Translations under genes and position numbers: made by a program
NCBI GenBank assembly: GCA_947359465.1
Contig: OX375872.1
Location: 140,627,608-140,691,607, forward strand
Source: Metellina segmentata
Taxonomy: Eukaryota > Arthropoda > Arachnida > Araneae > Tetragnathidae
DNA: 64,000 bases
Direction of reading: 5' to 3'
Notes under the pieces: generated by a model
Seen by the model: only the letters and a program-made list of their open reading frames with translations
What the model was told of the DNA's origin: nothing
Database searches by the model: none
Part shown: piece after piece, positions 34,680 through 47,082 of the stretch
How the letters are laid out: each line of letters begins with the position of its first letter
Numbering within the stretch: the stretch's first letter is position 1

Positions 34680-34939
34680 GGATAATTATTAAGATTTTTT
34701 TCCGATGCGGCTATTAGTTTAGGTTTTATTAAGTGTTAAAGTTGACGAAGTGAAATTTCTTCCGCGAGTGAGCAAAACACATTCAAATTTTCAGTCTTCA
34801 GTCGTGATTTTTTTTAAGAGTACCTCTCAACGTAAATTTTTGCAGCTCGTCGAGTTTTTTTTTAAATTTCAATTTGGTTCTTGATAATATTTTTTTGAAA
34901 TTCGGGAAAAATCGGGACATTTTTGTTACTTTTTTTTAA

Positions 34940-35460
34940 AACTGCCCTATCTATATCTTATTACTATTAGTTTTTAATTTTTAAAATATCGCAGAATACC
35001 TCAGAATGTACTCTTTCTTACGGTACTATTATTTTTGAAATCGGTTAATAATTAAATTGGATGCGATCAAAAGTTGGTGATACAAAATTCGGAATCTTTG
35101 GATATTTTCGCTACTTTTTGTCACAACAGTTATATCTACAGAAAAAAACATTATTTTTTTAATTTGAGAACATCACTGAATACATTACATTACACTCTTT
35201 CTTATGGTACAATTATTTTTTAAATTGGTTAATAAATAAAATCGATGCAATTAAAAGTGGGTCATACAATTTTCGGAACTTTCATATCGTAATTTCCGAT
35301 ACAAAACTAAAACTGTCATATCTATATCGAATTCTATTAGTTTTTAATTTTTAAAATATCGCAGTATACCTCAGAATGTTCTCTTTCTTACAGTACAATT
35401 ATTTTTAAAATTGGTTCATAAATAAATTGGATGCAATCAAAAGTTGGTGACACAAATTTC
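34940..35460 (+). repeat. Three tandem units (~180 bp) inside the Helitron
   Basis: The words ATTTTTAAAATATCGCAG, CTCTTTCTTACRGTAC, and ATTGGATGCRATCAAAAGTTG recur three times with divergence. Confidence 0.75.
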
Positions 35461-36349
35461 GTAATTTTTCTTTCGCGGAGCAAAATCGCGGAGCATTGCA
35501 TTCGCGGAGGGTTGTATTTTACTATCGGGTTTGCCAGATATCAAATTTATCGTAGCAACAATTGCCATGAAAACGATTTCTTTTTATTTGGCGAGGAAAA
35601 AGGCTCGCTGTTTTCCCTCTGTTTTCAGACGGTTTACCGAGAAAGTACAAAGTACAGATCGTAAAGTTTTTAGATTAACACGGTTTACTTAAAATTGTAC
35701 AGGGAACAAGTTGCAGAAGATTTTTTACTGATGCGGCTATTAGTTTAGGGTGCATTAAGTGTTAAAGTAAAAATAAGTGAAATCACTTGCGAAAGTCGTA
35801 TTGGTTTGCGAAGCAAACCAAACGGGATTGCGTAGCAATCCCCGGGGATCGGCGAGCAGGTTGCGAAGCCCTCGCTGTGACGTCATGGACCGGAAAGTGA
35901 AATTAGGATAATACAAATTATTCAGATAGTTTCACTGTGCGAGAGGAATGTTGGTTTGCGAAGCAAACCAAATGGCATATGTAAAAGGAGTGTTGGTTTG
36001 CGAAGCAAACCAAATGGGATTGCGTAGCAATCCCCGGGGGTTGGCGAGCGTAAGCGAGCAGGGGGCGGAGCCCCCTAGTATCATAAAAATAAGTTATCTA
36101 GTTTTCATAAAAAGCACCTATTCTTGACCAAGGAGAGGCAATGGGGTCCTGATCAGATACCAACTCTCTAAAATGAGACTGAACAAAATAATTAATGAAA
36201 AATTAAATAAAAATGCGATGCATAACCTCGAAGTCGAAAACAAAAGTTATGCATAATCAGGAACTTAAAATGTATTAAACCTGAACCCACATAAATTTAA
36301 CTTGAATCAAATTACATATAGTAAAATATCGATTAACTTTTTAATAGTC

Positions 36350-36760
36350 TAAAACCAGTTCTATATATAAAACCACTTCTTAATTGTCTCTATAATATAT
36401 ATTGCAAAACTATTAAATACATAAACCAATTCTCGTTTCTCTGTTCTCTATACAAAATCTACACCGTTTGACCAATCCACACCAAATTTGCTATACTTGC
36501 TCTTTAGAACCCTGCGAGTAACATAGGCTACATAATAACCCCCATTATATTTATCTTGGGCGTGCAGAGAGGCTAAAAATAATACGAAATCCCCATATTA
36601 ATAACATTGTGTATTTTTACGATGTCAGACCAAATTTGATACATTCATTCTTTAGAATCCTGCGAGAAACAGATGTATGAACCCTCGTTCTATTTGTCTT
36701 GGGACGAGAGGGAGGTAAAAACAATTCGTAATCCAAATAGGTAAGTAGTTACATATTTAT
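36350..36760 (+). repeat. Helitron-like internal fragment, family 3
   Basis: Two diverged copies of a block, CACACCAAATTTGCTA then CTTTAGAACCCTGCGAG and ATTTATCTTGGG, begin near 36470 and 36625. The same block occurs at 53200-53250. It is a typical subterminal repeat of non-autonomous Helitrons, but no terminus was found here. Confidence 0.5.
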
Positions 36761-36822
36761 AGTAACGTCGAACTAACAACGGGCTATTGACGACGATCCA
36801 GGATCAATACCGAAGGGGAAAT

Positions 36823-37494
36823 AATTGGTAATTTTAGTTAACGTCGTACTAGAGCAACACAACGGGCTATTGACGACGGTCCGGGATCAGTCCCTTAAGG
36901 GAAATATCCGAGGACAACACCTCGTAATTTTGAACCACGTTCTGATTACGAGGCAACACCTGAGCTGGCACCCCACTCTCCAAACTTCCGCACCAACCCA
37001 ACGTGAGGACTTTCGGCCATGACAGATTTAAGGTGCACCAGCCGCCTTTAAACCATACGCTTACAAACATCCATGCCGACCAACCGGTATAGTGGTTAAG
37101 GTGTTAGACTCTAGATCGGAAGGTTCCTGGTTCGAATCCGGGTCCGGGCATGGATGTTTGTAGGCGTATGGTGTAGAGGCGGCTGTTGCACCTTAAATCT
37201 GTCGTGGCCGAAAGTCCTCACGTTGGGTTGGCGTGGAAGTTTGGAGAGTGGGGTGCCAGCTCAGATGTTGCTTCGTCATCTGACCGTGGTTCAAAATTTC
37301 GAGCTGTTGCCCTCGGATCTTTCCCTTAAGGGACTGATCCCGGACCGTCTTCAATAGCCCGTTGTGTTGCTATAGTGCGACGTTAACAAAATTACAATTA
37401 CCATTACAAACACCCATGCATGGACCCGGATTCAAACCAGGAACTTCCGATCCAGAGGCTAACACCTTAACCACTATACCGGTTGGTCGGCCCA
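36823..37494 (-). repeat. SINE, minus strand, split by an inverted SINE
   Basis: The body and 3' part (36823-37076) and the head (37407-37494) belong to one minus-strand SINE. The plus-strand SINE at 37077-37403 separates them. A SINE scrap at 36763-36820 precedes it. Confidence 0.88.
37061..37419 (+). repeat. Full-length SINE nested in another SINE, 16-bp TSD
   Basis: The element occupies 37077-37403. It starts CGACCAACCGGTATAGTGG and has a B box GGTTCCTGGTTCGAATCC at about 37123. Its linker is GTCCGGGCATGGATG, and the whole body is present, ending at AAAATTACAATTACCA. The flanks are TTACAAACATCCATGC (37061-37076) and TTACAAACACCCATGC (37404-37419), with one mismatch. Confidence 0.9.
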
Positions 37495-37865
37495 TCATGT
37501 ACAAAGGGGGGAGGGCATGTTAAATCTGTCGTGGTCTCAAATATCCTCACGTTGGCGTGGAAGTTTGGAAGGTATGTATTTTAATTAACATCTCACTGGG
37601 AGCAACACAGCAGGCTATTGACGATGGTCCATGATCAATGCGGACGGGAAAGTTCCGAGTGCAACGCCACGTAAATCTGAACCAAGGTCAGATGACAATG
37701 TGGAAATTTAGAAAGTCTGGTGCCAGCTGAGGTATATCCTCGTCATCTGACCATGGTTCTAAATAACAAGGTGCTGTCATCAGACCTCTCTTTCCTTCGG
37801 AGTTGATACCGGACCGTCACCAATAGCCCGTTGTGTTATCCAATGTGACGTTAATTAAAAAATAT
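37495..37865. repeat. Three older SINE fragments
   Basis: Plus fragment at about 37500-37575, minus fragment at about 37576-37697, plus fragment at about 37698-37865. All are more diverged than the 37077 copy and belong to the ACGTTAATTAA-ending subfamily. Confidence 0.7.
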
Positions 37866-38179
37866 CATCATAATTTTGTGTTTTGAATGTTTTCGGACGA
37901 CCAATCGCAAATGGCCGACTTGGAAAGGGCAAAAGGGCTTTTCAGAGACTTGGTATCATGCGGTGCCTCAGTTTGCTTGAGGCGTGAGAAAAATGTTCTG
38001 TTAAAAATTTCAGGATGTCGATCGAATGAGCCAATTGAAATTTCATTTTCAATCGCAGACCCCTTCATCGGATTATTTAGTGGGTCGAATTCGAGGCCGG
38101 TATCTTTTTCATTCTTGTCTATCAACGCTTTGAACAAATTCTGATACACTCATTGAGCAAATATTGTTTGAAAAGAACA
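37866..38179. other. Unassigned stretch with open frames on both strands
   Basis: Overlapping frames of 85 and 93 codons occupy opposite strands of the same DNA, with no recognisable domain. Part of it (about 38048-38105) recurs diverged at 38449-38520, around TTTTCAATCGCAGA and GAATTCGAGGCC, so it is probably repeat-derived. Confidence 0.4.
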
Positions 38180-38350
38180 CATGGGAATGGCAGCTCAGGT
38201 GTTGCTTCGTCATCTGACCGTGGTTCAAAATTACGAGGTGTTGTCCTCGACTTAAGGGACTGATTCCGGACCGTCGTCAATAGCCCGTTGTGTTGCTCTA
38301 GTACGACGTTAACTAAAATTACCATTACCATTACATTACCATGGGAATGG
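38180..38350 (+). repeat. 5'-truncated SINE with 11-bp TSD
   Basis: The SINE 38191-38339 starts at CAGCTCAGGTGTTGC inside the body and ends in a TTACCATTACATTAC tail. It is flanked by CATGGGAATGG at 38180-38190 and 38340-38350. Confidence 0.9.
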
Positions 38351-39719
38351 CTGCAAAGGGTTACTGATGCACTGAAACTCTAGTTTTCTAAAAGGGATGC
38401 TGATGAAAACGTAGTCAATCTTGGTGTGAAGAACATTATGTTAACCTTTTCAATCGCAGAATCTGAACACCGTCTGTAGGATTAATTGGTTGGGTCGGAA
38501 ATTGAATTCGAGGCCACTGGCTTCATCAAAATGGGTCGGTATCTTTCCCACACCTACAGATTTAACGTGCACCAACCCGGATGCACTCTCTACTTTTGTT
38601 TTCCCCCATGTCAAGCGATTGGTGACTCAGATGGTCCGTGTCCAGATTCATGTCAAGCTTGGCCTTTTATATCCCGTCGAGAAAAAAATAAAACCTTTTT
38701 TGACCTTTGATATCCGATTAGATAAGACAAAAATTTGTCAAAGAATTTTTCTTACCTTTTTGACCGGCGGGCTATAAAAGGTCTCGGGTCCAGAAAAAGT
38801 TTTCATACCCTTTAATGATTTTGGCTGGTGGCTATACATTGTAGTTTTCTATAACTACTGTTTTGCCACGAACCCTGTTTACCAGGCATCTGTCTATCCT
38901 CAAGGGATTTGCTTCGTGAAAGGCGATTGTTCGCTATTCAACAGGGTAGTATTCGTTTTTTCACGATAAAATTTAATATGATTTGAAAATAAGAATCGTT
39001 GATAACATAGGTTTCCTTTTTTTTATTTGATTTTATTGCTGTATTTAATACAAAATAGAGCATCTTTTGGGCATCATATAAATATATTATAATTCCTATG
39101 CGCTAAGTTCTTGTGTTTAATTAGCGTATCACAAAGATGTTATTTAGTTATGTTTACACATATTTGAGTATGTATTCATTTCATTGAACGCGATTAACAC
39201 TTTATTAAGGACATCCTATATTATTTTAAAATAATCGGTTTGCAACTACAGATTACGTAGAGGATTTATTCTTACAAAAAAATCAGGGTCATCGTTGTTG
39301 TTAACTTTTACTCAGGTTAACCTTTACTCACCATATGCAGATCCCTTGTGAAATATAAAAGGACAACTATACAAAATTGGAAATAATTAACTACAGCATT
39401 GTTTGAAAAGTGCATGAGTACTAAGGGGAACATAACTAGAGTTTTTATGAAAAACTACAAATTAGAGCAACCAAACCGCAAGAACAGTTCGTAGACGTGA
39501 ATGGAAATATTCTACAATTAACTTTAAGTTTAAAAGGGTTTATCACAATTTCCACAGAATACCTAATGTGGCGTAGTGGAAAGTATTTTAATTAAAACAC
39601 AAATTTGATAACAATTTGAAAAGAGGAATAGAAATGAAGCACGTTATATCTAATATTTCGAAAGTATCGCCAAGACATATTGCGAGGAGTCCTTGAGTTT
39701 CGAGAGGTTTCCATTGAAG
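38351..39719. other. Intergenic DNA, no gene recognised
   Basis: The overlapping frames at 38486-38777 show no family features. The rest is AT-rich. Confidence 0.4.
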
Positions 39720-39780
39720 TGTGTGTGTGCGTGTGCGTGTGTGTGCGCGTGCGTGTGCATGCGTGTGCGTGTGTGTGTGT
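39720..39780. repeat. TG/CG microsatellite
   Basis: Imperfect (TG)n with interspersed CG and CATG steps. Confidence 0.95.
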
Positions 39781-39897
39781 TGCATTCTTCAGTTATTGGA
39801 GTCTTGTTTAGCGATTCATAGAAAATATACCCGCGTCAATATTCCATAAATAAAATTTCAAAACAATAAATATCAAAACTATATTTATTTCCTTTGT

Positions 39898-40714
39898 GGA
39901 GAAGTCAGAGGCGGATTAAGCGGCCGCGTAGGGCCCCGGATTACGTAGTGGTCCAAGAGGTCTTAAAATGTCTATTCATTAGTGTTCGAGGAAAGATGTG
40001 ACAGCGTCTTTACAATGTGCTTCTTTAAGTGCAGTGAAAAAGAGTTTCTAATATACAAGATGATCAGCAAGAGGGGCGGATGCTGTATTAGCTATAAAAC
40101 TTCGTTTCACCCATAGAAAAGAGGCTTTAACTGGAAGTTGGATAAAAAACTATAAAAATATATAATTTACAAAAATGCATTGATGTTTGTATTTTTGAAG
40201 ATGAATTTGACAATTTTTTAATGTTTCTAAAAGAAAGCGAGGACACCATAAAACCCACACCAGACATATATCGAGCCTTCAAAGAAATGTTTTGCACATT
40301 TGCGAAAGTTGAAACATTATTAAAAATTTTTTTTAACAGTTCCCTTAGTTATGGGCGTTAGAAGAAAGATCGTTTTTTGTTTTAAAGCGTGTAAAAAATT
40401 AATAAAGGAGTACTATGGGAAAAGAAAGATTAATTAATATGCCATTCTGTAGATAGAGCAAAAAATTTAAAACCGAATTTATAATGCCAAAATAATTGAC
40501 GAATTCGCAACAAAAAAAAACCGTGACAGAAATTTGTGTAAAAAAAAAAGTAATAAATTTATTTAATGTGTTATTGTATGGAATTTTTTATTTTATTTTT
40601 GTTAATAACTCAATGAGAGTTTTCTTGAAACTTTTTTTCTTCCTTGAGTTTGAAGCCCACGAAAATTTTACCGCTTGGGGCCCCCACTTGACTTGGTCCG
40701 CCACTAGGAGAAGT
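39898..40714. mobile_element. Non-autonomous hAT element with perfect 8-bp TSD
   Basis: The element occupies 39906-40706 (801 bp). Its ends are CAGAGGCGGATTAAG and, reversed, TAGTGGCGGACCAAG, with a GGGGCCC/GGGCCCC stretch inside each end. It is flanked by GGAGAAGT (39898-39905 and 40707-40714). The interior is AT-rich and has no intact transposase. Confidence 0.9.
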
Positions 40715-41105
40715 AAGCTCCATACAAAAAAAATAGTGACTAAGCAATGGATTGCATGGAAAGTAAAATCTTCCTGATTTCTCTCATTTGAATTGGTATC
40801 ACTAAGAACATGATGAACATATATAATGTTCAAAATACATTCTTTAATCATTAGATTCATGTTAAACCATTTGTAAAAAGTATGTGCTTTGGTAATAGGC
40901 AAATTAAATTTTGAAAAAGAGCTTTATTTTAAACAGCATACAACAATAACTCCAAAATATTCCTAAAAGAATGTATTAATAGAAGTAAGCAAAAGGCATT
41001 TGCAAACTATTTATAGATGAATTCGAACATTACATATATGTCTTATTTTTCAAATCAAAAGGAAATTTTATCATGGAGCAAGAGTTAGTACTTTTTACTA
41101 TTAAC
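40715..41105. other. Spacer, nothing recognised
   Basis: AT-rich, no feature seen. Confidence 0.35.
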
Positions 41106-41221
41106 ACCAGAAGTAGGGTAATTGGTAATTTTAGTTAACGTCGTACTAGAGCAACACAACGGGCTATTGACGACGGTCCGGAATCAGTCCCTTAAGGGAA
41201 AGATTCGAACCAGAAGTAGGG
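41106..41221 (-). repeat. Short 5'-truncated SINE with 13-bp TSD
   Basis: Only the last 90 bases of the SINE (41119-41208) are present. They are flanked by ACCAGAAGTAGGG at 41106-41118 and 41209-41221. Confidence 0.9.
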
Positions 41222-42110
41222 AAGTGATTAGTATGACCGCAAATTAATTTTAACCAGGGGCGTATATAAGGGGGGGGGGGCGGGCCCCTTCCGAAATTTT
41301 GACTAAGTTCAATCATGATAACTTTTTATTTTGAATTTTTGAAATCGAATTTGTATTCCTGGCGGAAATTATTTTCTTAAAAAATTTTATTATTTGGACA
41401 CATTTAAAACTGGACAGAGAAGTTATTTCCTTTCATGAGTAAAGTAAACTCAGTGGTCTGGACCGTAACCTTCGAAGGTCTATAGTATCGAAGGTCACGG
41501 CTGGACACAGGGATCACCAAAATTTATGATGGTTGATGAAAGATGTGCTGTGACCACGTGGCTGTGAGAGTGCAACTCAACAGGGAACAGTTTCTTCCTC
41601 CGCTTCCCGCTGAATCCAATGGACACCCCTGACAGTTTTATGACTTTGAGAGATAAGAAACCCTCTTTCTAGCTTCCCTAACAACCCCTTGGGCATTTCA
41701 CTTGTCTTACGACCCCAGCCTTAGAAATTACAATGTTACCGAACCAACGAATACTTGCCAATGGGGTAAACACAATTCTTAAACTTCGGGAGGGAAGAGA
41801 TACAATGCTATTCCAGAAATTTGTTTAGGACACACGTGTTGGGTATTCTCGGATTGGTTGTATTTCAGAAAGAGTCAGTTCTCTTCTATGTCCATTGAAT
41901 TCAAAGCAGTTGATTCCTATTTTGATCCTGTAGTCACGCGTTGCAACTTCCTCAAAATTAGTACCATCTTCAAAGAGTTTACAATTAAGTAAGTAATATT
42001 TTGGTTTTATATTTTAAATATTAAAATACATAAGTTACTGCCAAAGCTCAAATTGTGGCCAGACAACGGGCTTCGGCCAGATCGAGTAGTTAAACTTCAG
42101 GCTTTATCTA

Positions 42111-42112
<2 letters not shown>

Positions 42113-42184
<72 letters not shown>
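42113..42184. repeat. TA microsatellite
   Basis: Uninterrupted TA repeat of about 36 units. Confidence 0.97.
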
Positions 42185-42185
<1 letters not shown>

Positions 42186-42822
42186 TCTTTTAAGCTAACT
42201 ATTATTATCCAAATCCACTTTTAAATAATAAGTCAACCTCTTATTTTAAATTTTGAATTTAAATTTAATTAAGGGAAACTTGCAGGGTGAAACTACCGAC
42301 TACGCGACTCATTTTCTTTTCCTTTTAGTTATGTTTCGCAAATTGCGCACTTTTACTGCAAGTCCTTAAAAAAGGAAAATCGAAGAAATTAAAAAAAAAA
42401 CGCTTTTCAAAGTTTATGTTTTAGAATGCATGTTTCGAAAAATGAAAATATAGTTGTCTTATGGTCTATATATAATCATACTCTTGTGAATTTATAAAAT
42501 TTGGTTTAATTTGCAGGACATTTAAATTTTTTTTGATTTATTAAGAAAAGCGAATATAAAATAATTTTTCTTCCTCATAATAATGTAGATTACTAAAGAA
42601 TCTTTTATTTTTGAAATTTTTAGGAAAAGTCAAAACCCATCTCCAGATCTGAATCTTTTAATTTATGGCTATAATAAGTTTGTATAGTACCGTATTTATT
42701 AATTGTTGTTATAAACAACTGCCAATTAAACCAAATTTTTGTTTTTCTTAATCCTAAAAGAGCATTTTCAGGGTATTTTAAAATATTTTGGGGTATCTAT
42801 TTTTAACTTCCCGTTTATCGAG

Positions 42823-45205
42823 ATGAAGAGGCAATCTTCCATTCAAAACTTCTTTACAAAAAGACGAAATAACGCTGATGGGACCGCAATCAGTTGCAGT
42901 AGTAGTAGTGAAGCTACTAGCCCCCCCCCCCCACTGAAGATTCTTCAAGATCCAATGACAAACAAATTGGCGATGTAAGCCAACTAACGAAAAATATTTA
43001 TGATATTGGGAATCATTATCATGAAAGTTCTCTGAAATCTTTAACAAATGAGGAAAGAATTTCCTTTGTTGAAAATATTTGGAAACCTGAACGTGGATAT
43101 AAATTTCCCAATACGTCAGATTCAAACCACAAGAGATCTTTTCAATTGAAATGGCTTGATGATTACAAATGGTTAACATATTCCAAAGAAAAATCTGGAT
43201 CGTTTTGTAAGTACTGCGTATTTTTTTCATCTGAATCTGTTAGAAAAGGAGATCACCAATTACCAGGGGCTTTAGTCACAAAGCCTTTTACTAATTTGAA
43301 AAAAGCTAGAGAGGTATTCAATAATCATGAAAACTGCACGTACCACAAAAATGCAGTTTTAACAGCCGAAAATATTAAGGCGTTGGTGAACAAAAAAACT
43401 GAAAGTGTTATAGTTCAAATTAACACCCAAAGAAAAACTGATGCAATTAATAATAGAACGAAAATAATACCGATAATTCAAACAATACGATTTTGTGGGA
43501 GACAACAAATAGCATTTAGAGGCCATACTGACAGTGGGCGAATCAGTTTGGAGGAACCTGAAAACAATGATGGAAATTTTCGAGCATTACTGAGATATAG
43601 AGCCAATAGTGGAGATATCAATCTTATAGATAATCTCACTAACAGCGGCGGGAAGAGCATGTATACGAGCTCAGTTATACAAAATGAGCTGATTCATACA
43701 TTTGGCCAATTAATTCAGTCAAAAATAATATCTAATGTTCGTAAATCATCATTTTATACTGTATTAGCTGACGAAACCACCGATATCAGCCAAATAGAAC
43801 AATTTTCTCTTTATGTTCGATACGTCGATGATGAGTTGAATAAAATCAGAGAAGATTTCTTAGCTTTTGTTCCTGTCTTTGATGTAACAGGTGCAGCCTT
43901 AGCTAAAACTGTGTTAGAAAACTTATCAAGTTTAGGCCTAGATTTAAATAAGTTGAGAGGGCAAGGATATGATGGAGCTGCGGTAATGCGAGGTCAATTT
44001 AGAGGAGTACACGCTTGTATTAAGGAAAATTTTACGTTAGCTGTATATACACATTGTTCTTCTCATGCTCTAAACTTATGCCTTTCTGATTCGTGTAATA
44101 TTCCTTCTATACGAAACTGTATGGGGGTCATTAAAGAAGTTTGTGGGTGTTTTCATTCATCGACCAAAAGAACGGCGATATTAAAATCAATGATTTTAAA
44201 ATGCTGCCCTGAACAGAAAAAAAAGAAACTAATTTCTTTATGCGAAACTCGCTGGGTCGAAAGACATGATTCTGTTTTGGTATTCAGAAATTTGATGGAA
44301 CCCATAATCCTTGCTCTCACAGAATTTGAAAACGAGGGAAGTAATTCTTCCAATAAGGCATATGGGCTAATAAGTTCAATGACCCAATTTCAGTTTCTCG
44401 TAAACCTTTTTGTTTTGAGCAGTATGCTCGCCATAACCCAAAATTTATCTGAAAAACTGCAAAGAAAAAATATTGACCTCTCGGAAGCAATGAGAAATGT
44501 ATCAGATGTGTTGGAACTGGCATCAAACCTAAGGACGGATGCCGATGGAAATTTTAAGACTCTGTACAGTGAAATAAAAGAATTTGCTGAAAAAATAAAG
44601 ATAAGAGAAGAAGTTCCTAGAACTTGCCGCCTTCAAACTGTAAGGAGCAACATCCCTTACTGCACAGCAGAAGAATATTATAGGAGAGCCGTTTATGTAC
44701 CTTTTCTCTTGATGATCTCTGCAATTCCCTAAAAGAGCGTTTTGCATCCCACCATCAAACAATTGCGTCCTTAAATAATGTCGTTCCTGAGTTCTGTAAC
44801 GAAAAGGACTGGTCTTCAGTTGAAGCTGCTTTCTACTTTTATGAAGATGATTTATCGCATCAAGAGGTAGTTAAAAGCGAGTTCCTTCTATGGCAACAAA
44901 AATGGAAGAAATGTGAAATTCTGCCCCGAACAGCCATAAGCTCCCTTGAAAAATGCGATAAAACATTCTTCCCGAATATTTTCATTCTTCTCAAAATATT
45001 GGCGGTTCTTCCAGTTTCTGTTGCGACCGCGGAAAGGAGTTTCTCAAGTTTACGGAGACTGAAGACTTATTTACGAAATACGACTTCAGAAACGAGACTA
45101 AATGGACTGGCGCTGCTTTCAATTCACAGAGACATTATAATATCAGACGAAGAAATTCTTGATAAGTTTGCCAGTTCTCCAAGAAATACAGATTTTGTTT
45201 TGTAA
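42823..45205 (+). pseudogene. hAT transposase, ZMYM1/DUF4371 type, two frameshifts
   Basis: Large hAT transposase related to ZMYM1 and 52-kDa-repressor-like host proteins. From the ATG at 42823 the N-terminus (MKRQSSIQNFFTKRR) runs to a 12-C tract at 42921-42932, where the frame shifts. The main frame then stays open to about 44705. It shows a TTF-type zinc-finger region (SFCKYCVFF, CTYHKN) and the DUF4371 core with VLADETTDIS, RGQGYDGAAVM and HCSSHALNLCLSD. The CETRWVERHD motif marks the catalytic Glu region. A second frameshift near 44705 leads to a final open frame with LPVSVATAERSFSSLRRLKTY, the hAT dimerisation domain, ending at 45205. The expected acidic motifs are intact. Total length of about 790 codons is normal. 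With only two shifts, this is a young element. Confidence 0.9.
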
Positions 45206-45904
45206 AGTTCTCAGCAATTTTTGTCATTTTACAGGGTGTCCACTCTTAGCCTTGACTGATAATGTCTTTACTTATTTCTTAACCATTCGTTATATATGCA
45301 TATTTTCAATAACAAATGTTTTGGAAAGGAAAAAATTGTATTTGAAACGTTTCGGGTAAAAAAAGTTCTTAGTTAAAAAAAAATTACTTTTTATTCGGTG
45401 TTCTAGTTTAATCAGTCATAATTAGTAAACTAATATCTAGATATTCATACATTAAACAAAGAAATTACTATTGAGATAGTAATTGAAAGTAAATTACATA
45501 TCCATGAACTTTAAGAGTGGGACCCTTGTATATAAGAAAGAATTATAGAATATTTTAAATAAGTAAACAAGTTACTTTTTTCCAATTAAAAAAATGTATA
45601 TTTCACTATAAAAATAGCATTTAAAATTATGCTTCCCAATTTCTAAAATACATTTGAACTGTCCTTTTTTTTTACCTATGTCTGACCTTCTATTTGTTTT
45701 AATATCCATGCTGGTTTTAAGTCATTATTATATACACGCACATTATTTAAAATGCATAATTACCTATTTTTAGAAATAAATTTTAAACAATTTGAGAATT
45801 TCAAATTGTTGTTGGAATTATATTGAATTGTTATTATTTATTCAAATTGATATCCTGAAGTCCTAAACAGGCCCGCCGCTAGCTGTTTGAACGTCTGTGT
45901 GCAA

Positions 45905-46134
45905 TGCTGATTATGCCGTCTCCTGTGTGATTGTGACGTCATGTCGATTGGATCTCTTCGCAATTCGAATTTGGCCGCATTTTTCAATGACGAGGCCATC
46001 ACGGCGTTGCTAGTGGTGTTGGTTTACCAAATGGGAATTCGTAGCAATCAAAGGGGGTTAGCGAGCAGTGGTCTCACCTGACCCCACGAAAAGAACTGTC
46101 ACGGGCAACGCAATGCTGGCCAAGCAGTGGCTAG
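45905..46134 (+). mobile_element. Helitron family 1, 3' portion
   Basis: It ends at CTAG (46131-46134) followed by T. The degenerate hairpin is GGCCAAGCAGTGGCTAG, and upstream lie GGCAACGC and GTCATGTCGATTGGATCTCT, shared with the 11685-12462 copy. The 5' part is missing, so the left border is approximate. Confidence 0.65.
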
Positions 46135-46647
46135 TTACCATATAAATATTGATCTACAGAAATTGAACTCATCTTGAATTTATGCTATCAGCGATAAGTA
46201 GGCTTTTCAAATTTACGAGTAATAATCGACCCACATAATCACGTAATTGAGTCTGTAAAAAGTTTATAGAAATTCCGTATAAATTAACTGTAAAATTAAA
46301 TTTGTATTTCTAAAATACATAGAGTTTTGGCTCATATGTTTTGTAAAAATTTTGTATAGCCTGTACTGACTACGGAACCCTACCCTGTGCGTGGTCAGAC
46401 ACGAACTTGGCCGGTTTTTTATTTCAAATTTTGTAAATATTTAATTGTATATGTGCTACAAACAGATGATTACTAGGCGCAGCAATTATTATGATAAGCC
46501 GATAAATAAACGTAGGTACCAAAATTGTGCACTTATATTTTGAATTGACATATGATACATTGAATTATAATCACACTAACCAAGTTAAAATATCCTTAAT
46601 AATACCTAGACCAACGTCAGACGAAGTATTAACAAAATAATTGCAAC

Positions 46648-47082
46648 TTGATGTGCGATAGTACTGTTCGAATGCGTGTACAAACTGAGAACGAAGCTCT
46701 GTGGGGATTCCTAGCCTTTTCCAGACGGGAGGTTTCAACCAGATTTCGCTTTAAAGACGGGAGAAATAGAATAGCTTTCCCCCTTTGTTGCGCGCATCTG
46801 GTCCTTATCTTTACTAAGGTCAGGTCCCCTGCGGTAATTGGAACCACAGACGGTCCATTCGTGTGTCCCTACGTGGAGAGTGGAAAGGGACACCTCTTCC
46901 AAATTCCCAGTTCTGAGAAATTTCCGTTTTCATACTGCCAATGTAATCTTTCTCAAGAGCCCTGCAACACGCGACAGGTTTTGTATACCCCTCTCCAAGA
47001 ACGATGGTTTTATTGTCCTAGGGAGAAGCACATCCTGTCAATTGGAATTTGGAGAATGAATACTTTGAATTTTGGAAAGTGA
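46648..47082 (+). CDS. Hypothetical 144-codon frame inside nested element
   Basis: Open frame in a locally higher-GC block within the element at 45868-47547. It has an ATG near the start and ends at TGA. I recognise no domain. Several Cys residues lie in the C-terminal half (FVCPYV, YCQCNLSQEPC, FYCPREK), but their spacing does not match a zinc finger I know. It could be captured host sequence, a transposase remnant or chance. A 72-codon frame lies on the other strand of the same block. Confidence 0.25.
   Translation: MMCDSTVRMRVQTENEALWGFLAFSRREVSTRFRFKDGRNRIAFPLCCAHLVLIFTKVRSPAVIGTTDGPFVCPYVESGKGHLFQIPSSEKFPFSYCQCNLSQEPCNTRQVLYTPLQERWFYCPREKHILSIGIWRMNTLNFGK

Larger units (their letters stand above)
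34326..36078 (+). mobile_element. Non-autonomous Helitron, family 2
   Basis: The 3' end is unambiguous: hairpin GGGGGC-GGA-GCCCCC (36061-36075), CTAG at 36075-36078, then host T. Upstream are the palindromes TTGGTTTGCGAAGCAAACCAA and GGGATTGCGTAGCAATCCC. The 5' end is placed at about 34326 on a TCTCTCTATATTAAAA start resembling family 1, and is less certain. It holds a SINE and an internal tandem array. Confidence 0.7.

Noticed and set aside
37077..37150. Possible tRNA gene (A box and B box clearly present)
   Set aside because: It is the head of a repeated SINE with copies at 32674-33000 and 48413-48747. The anticodon arm does not pair well and the transcript continues into the SINE body.
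32536..37357. Several 60-80-codon frames such as those at 32536 and 36825
   Set aside because: They recur wherever the SINE body occurs and are not under coding constraint.
37887..38149. Overlapping 85- and 93-codon frames on opposite strands
   Set aside because: No recognisable domain. Part of the sequence is duplicated nearby, and both strands being open suggests composition rather than a gene.
39588..39785. His/Thr/Ala/Arg-rich minus-strand frame
   Set aside because: It is a translation of the TG/CG microsatellite.
42778..43230. 150-codon minus-strand frame
   Set aside because: It is antisense to the N-terminal part of the hAT-3 transposase.
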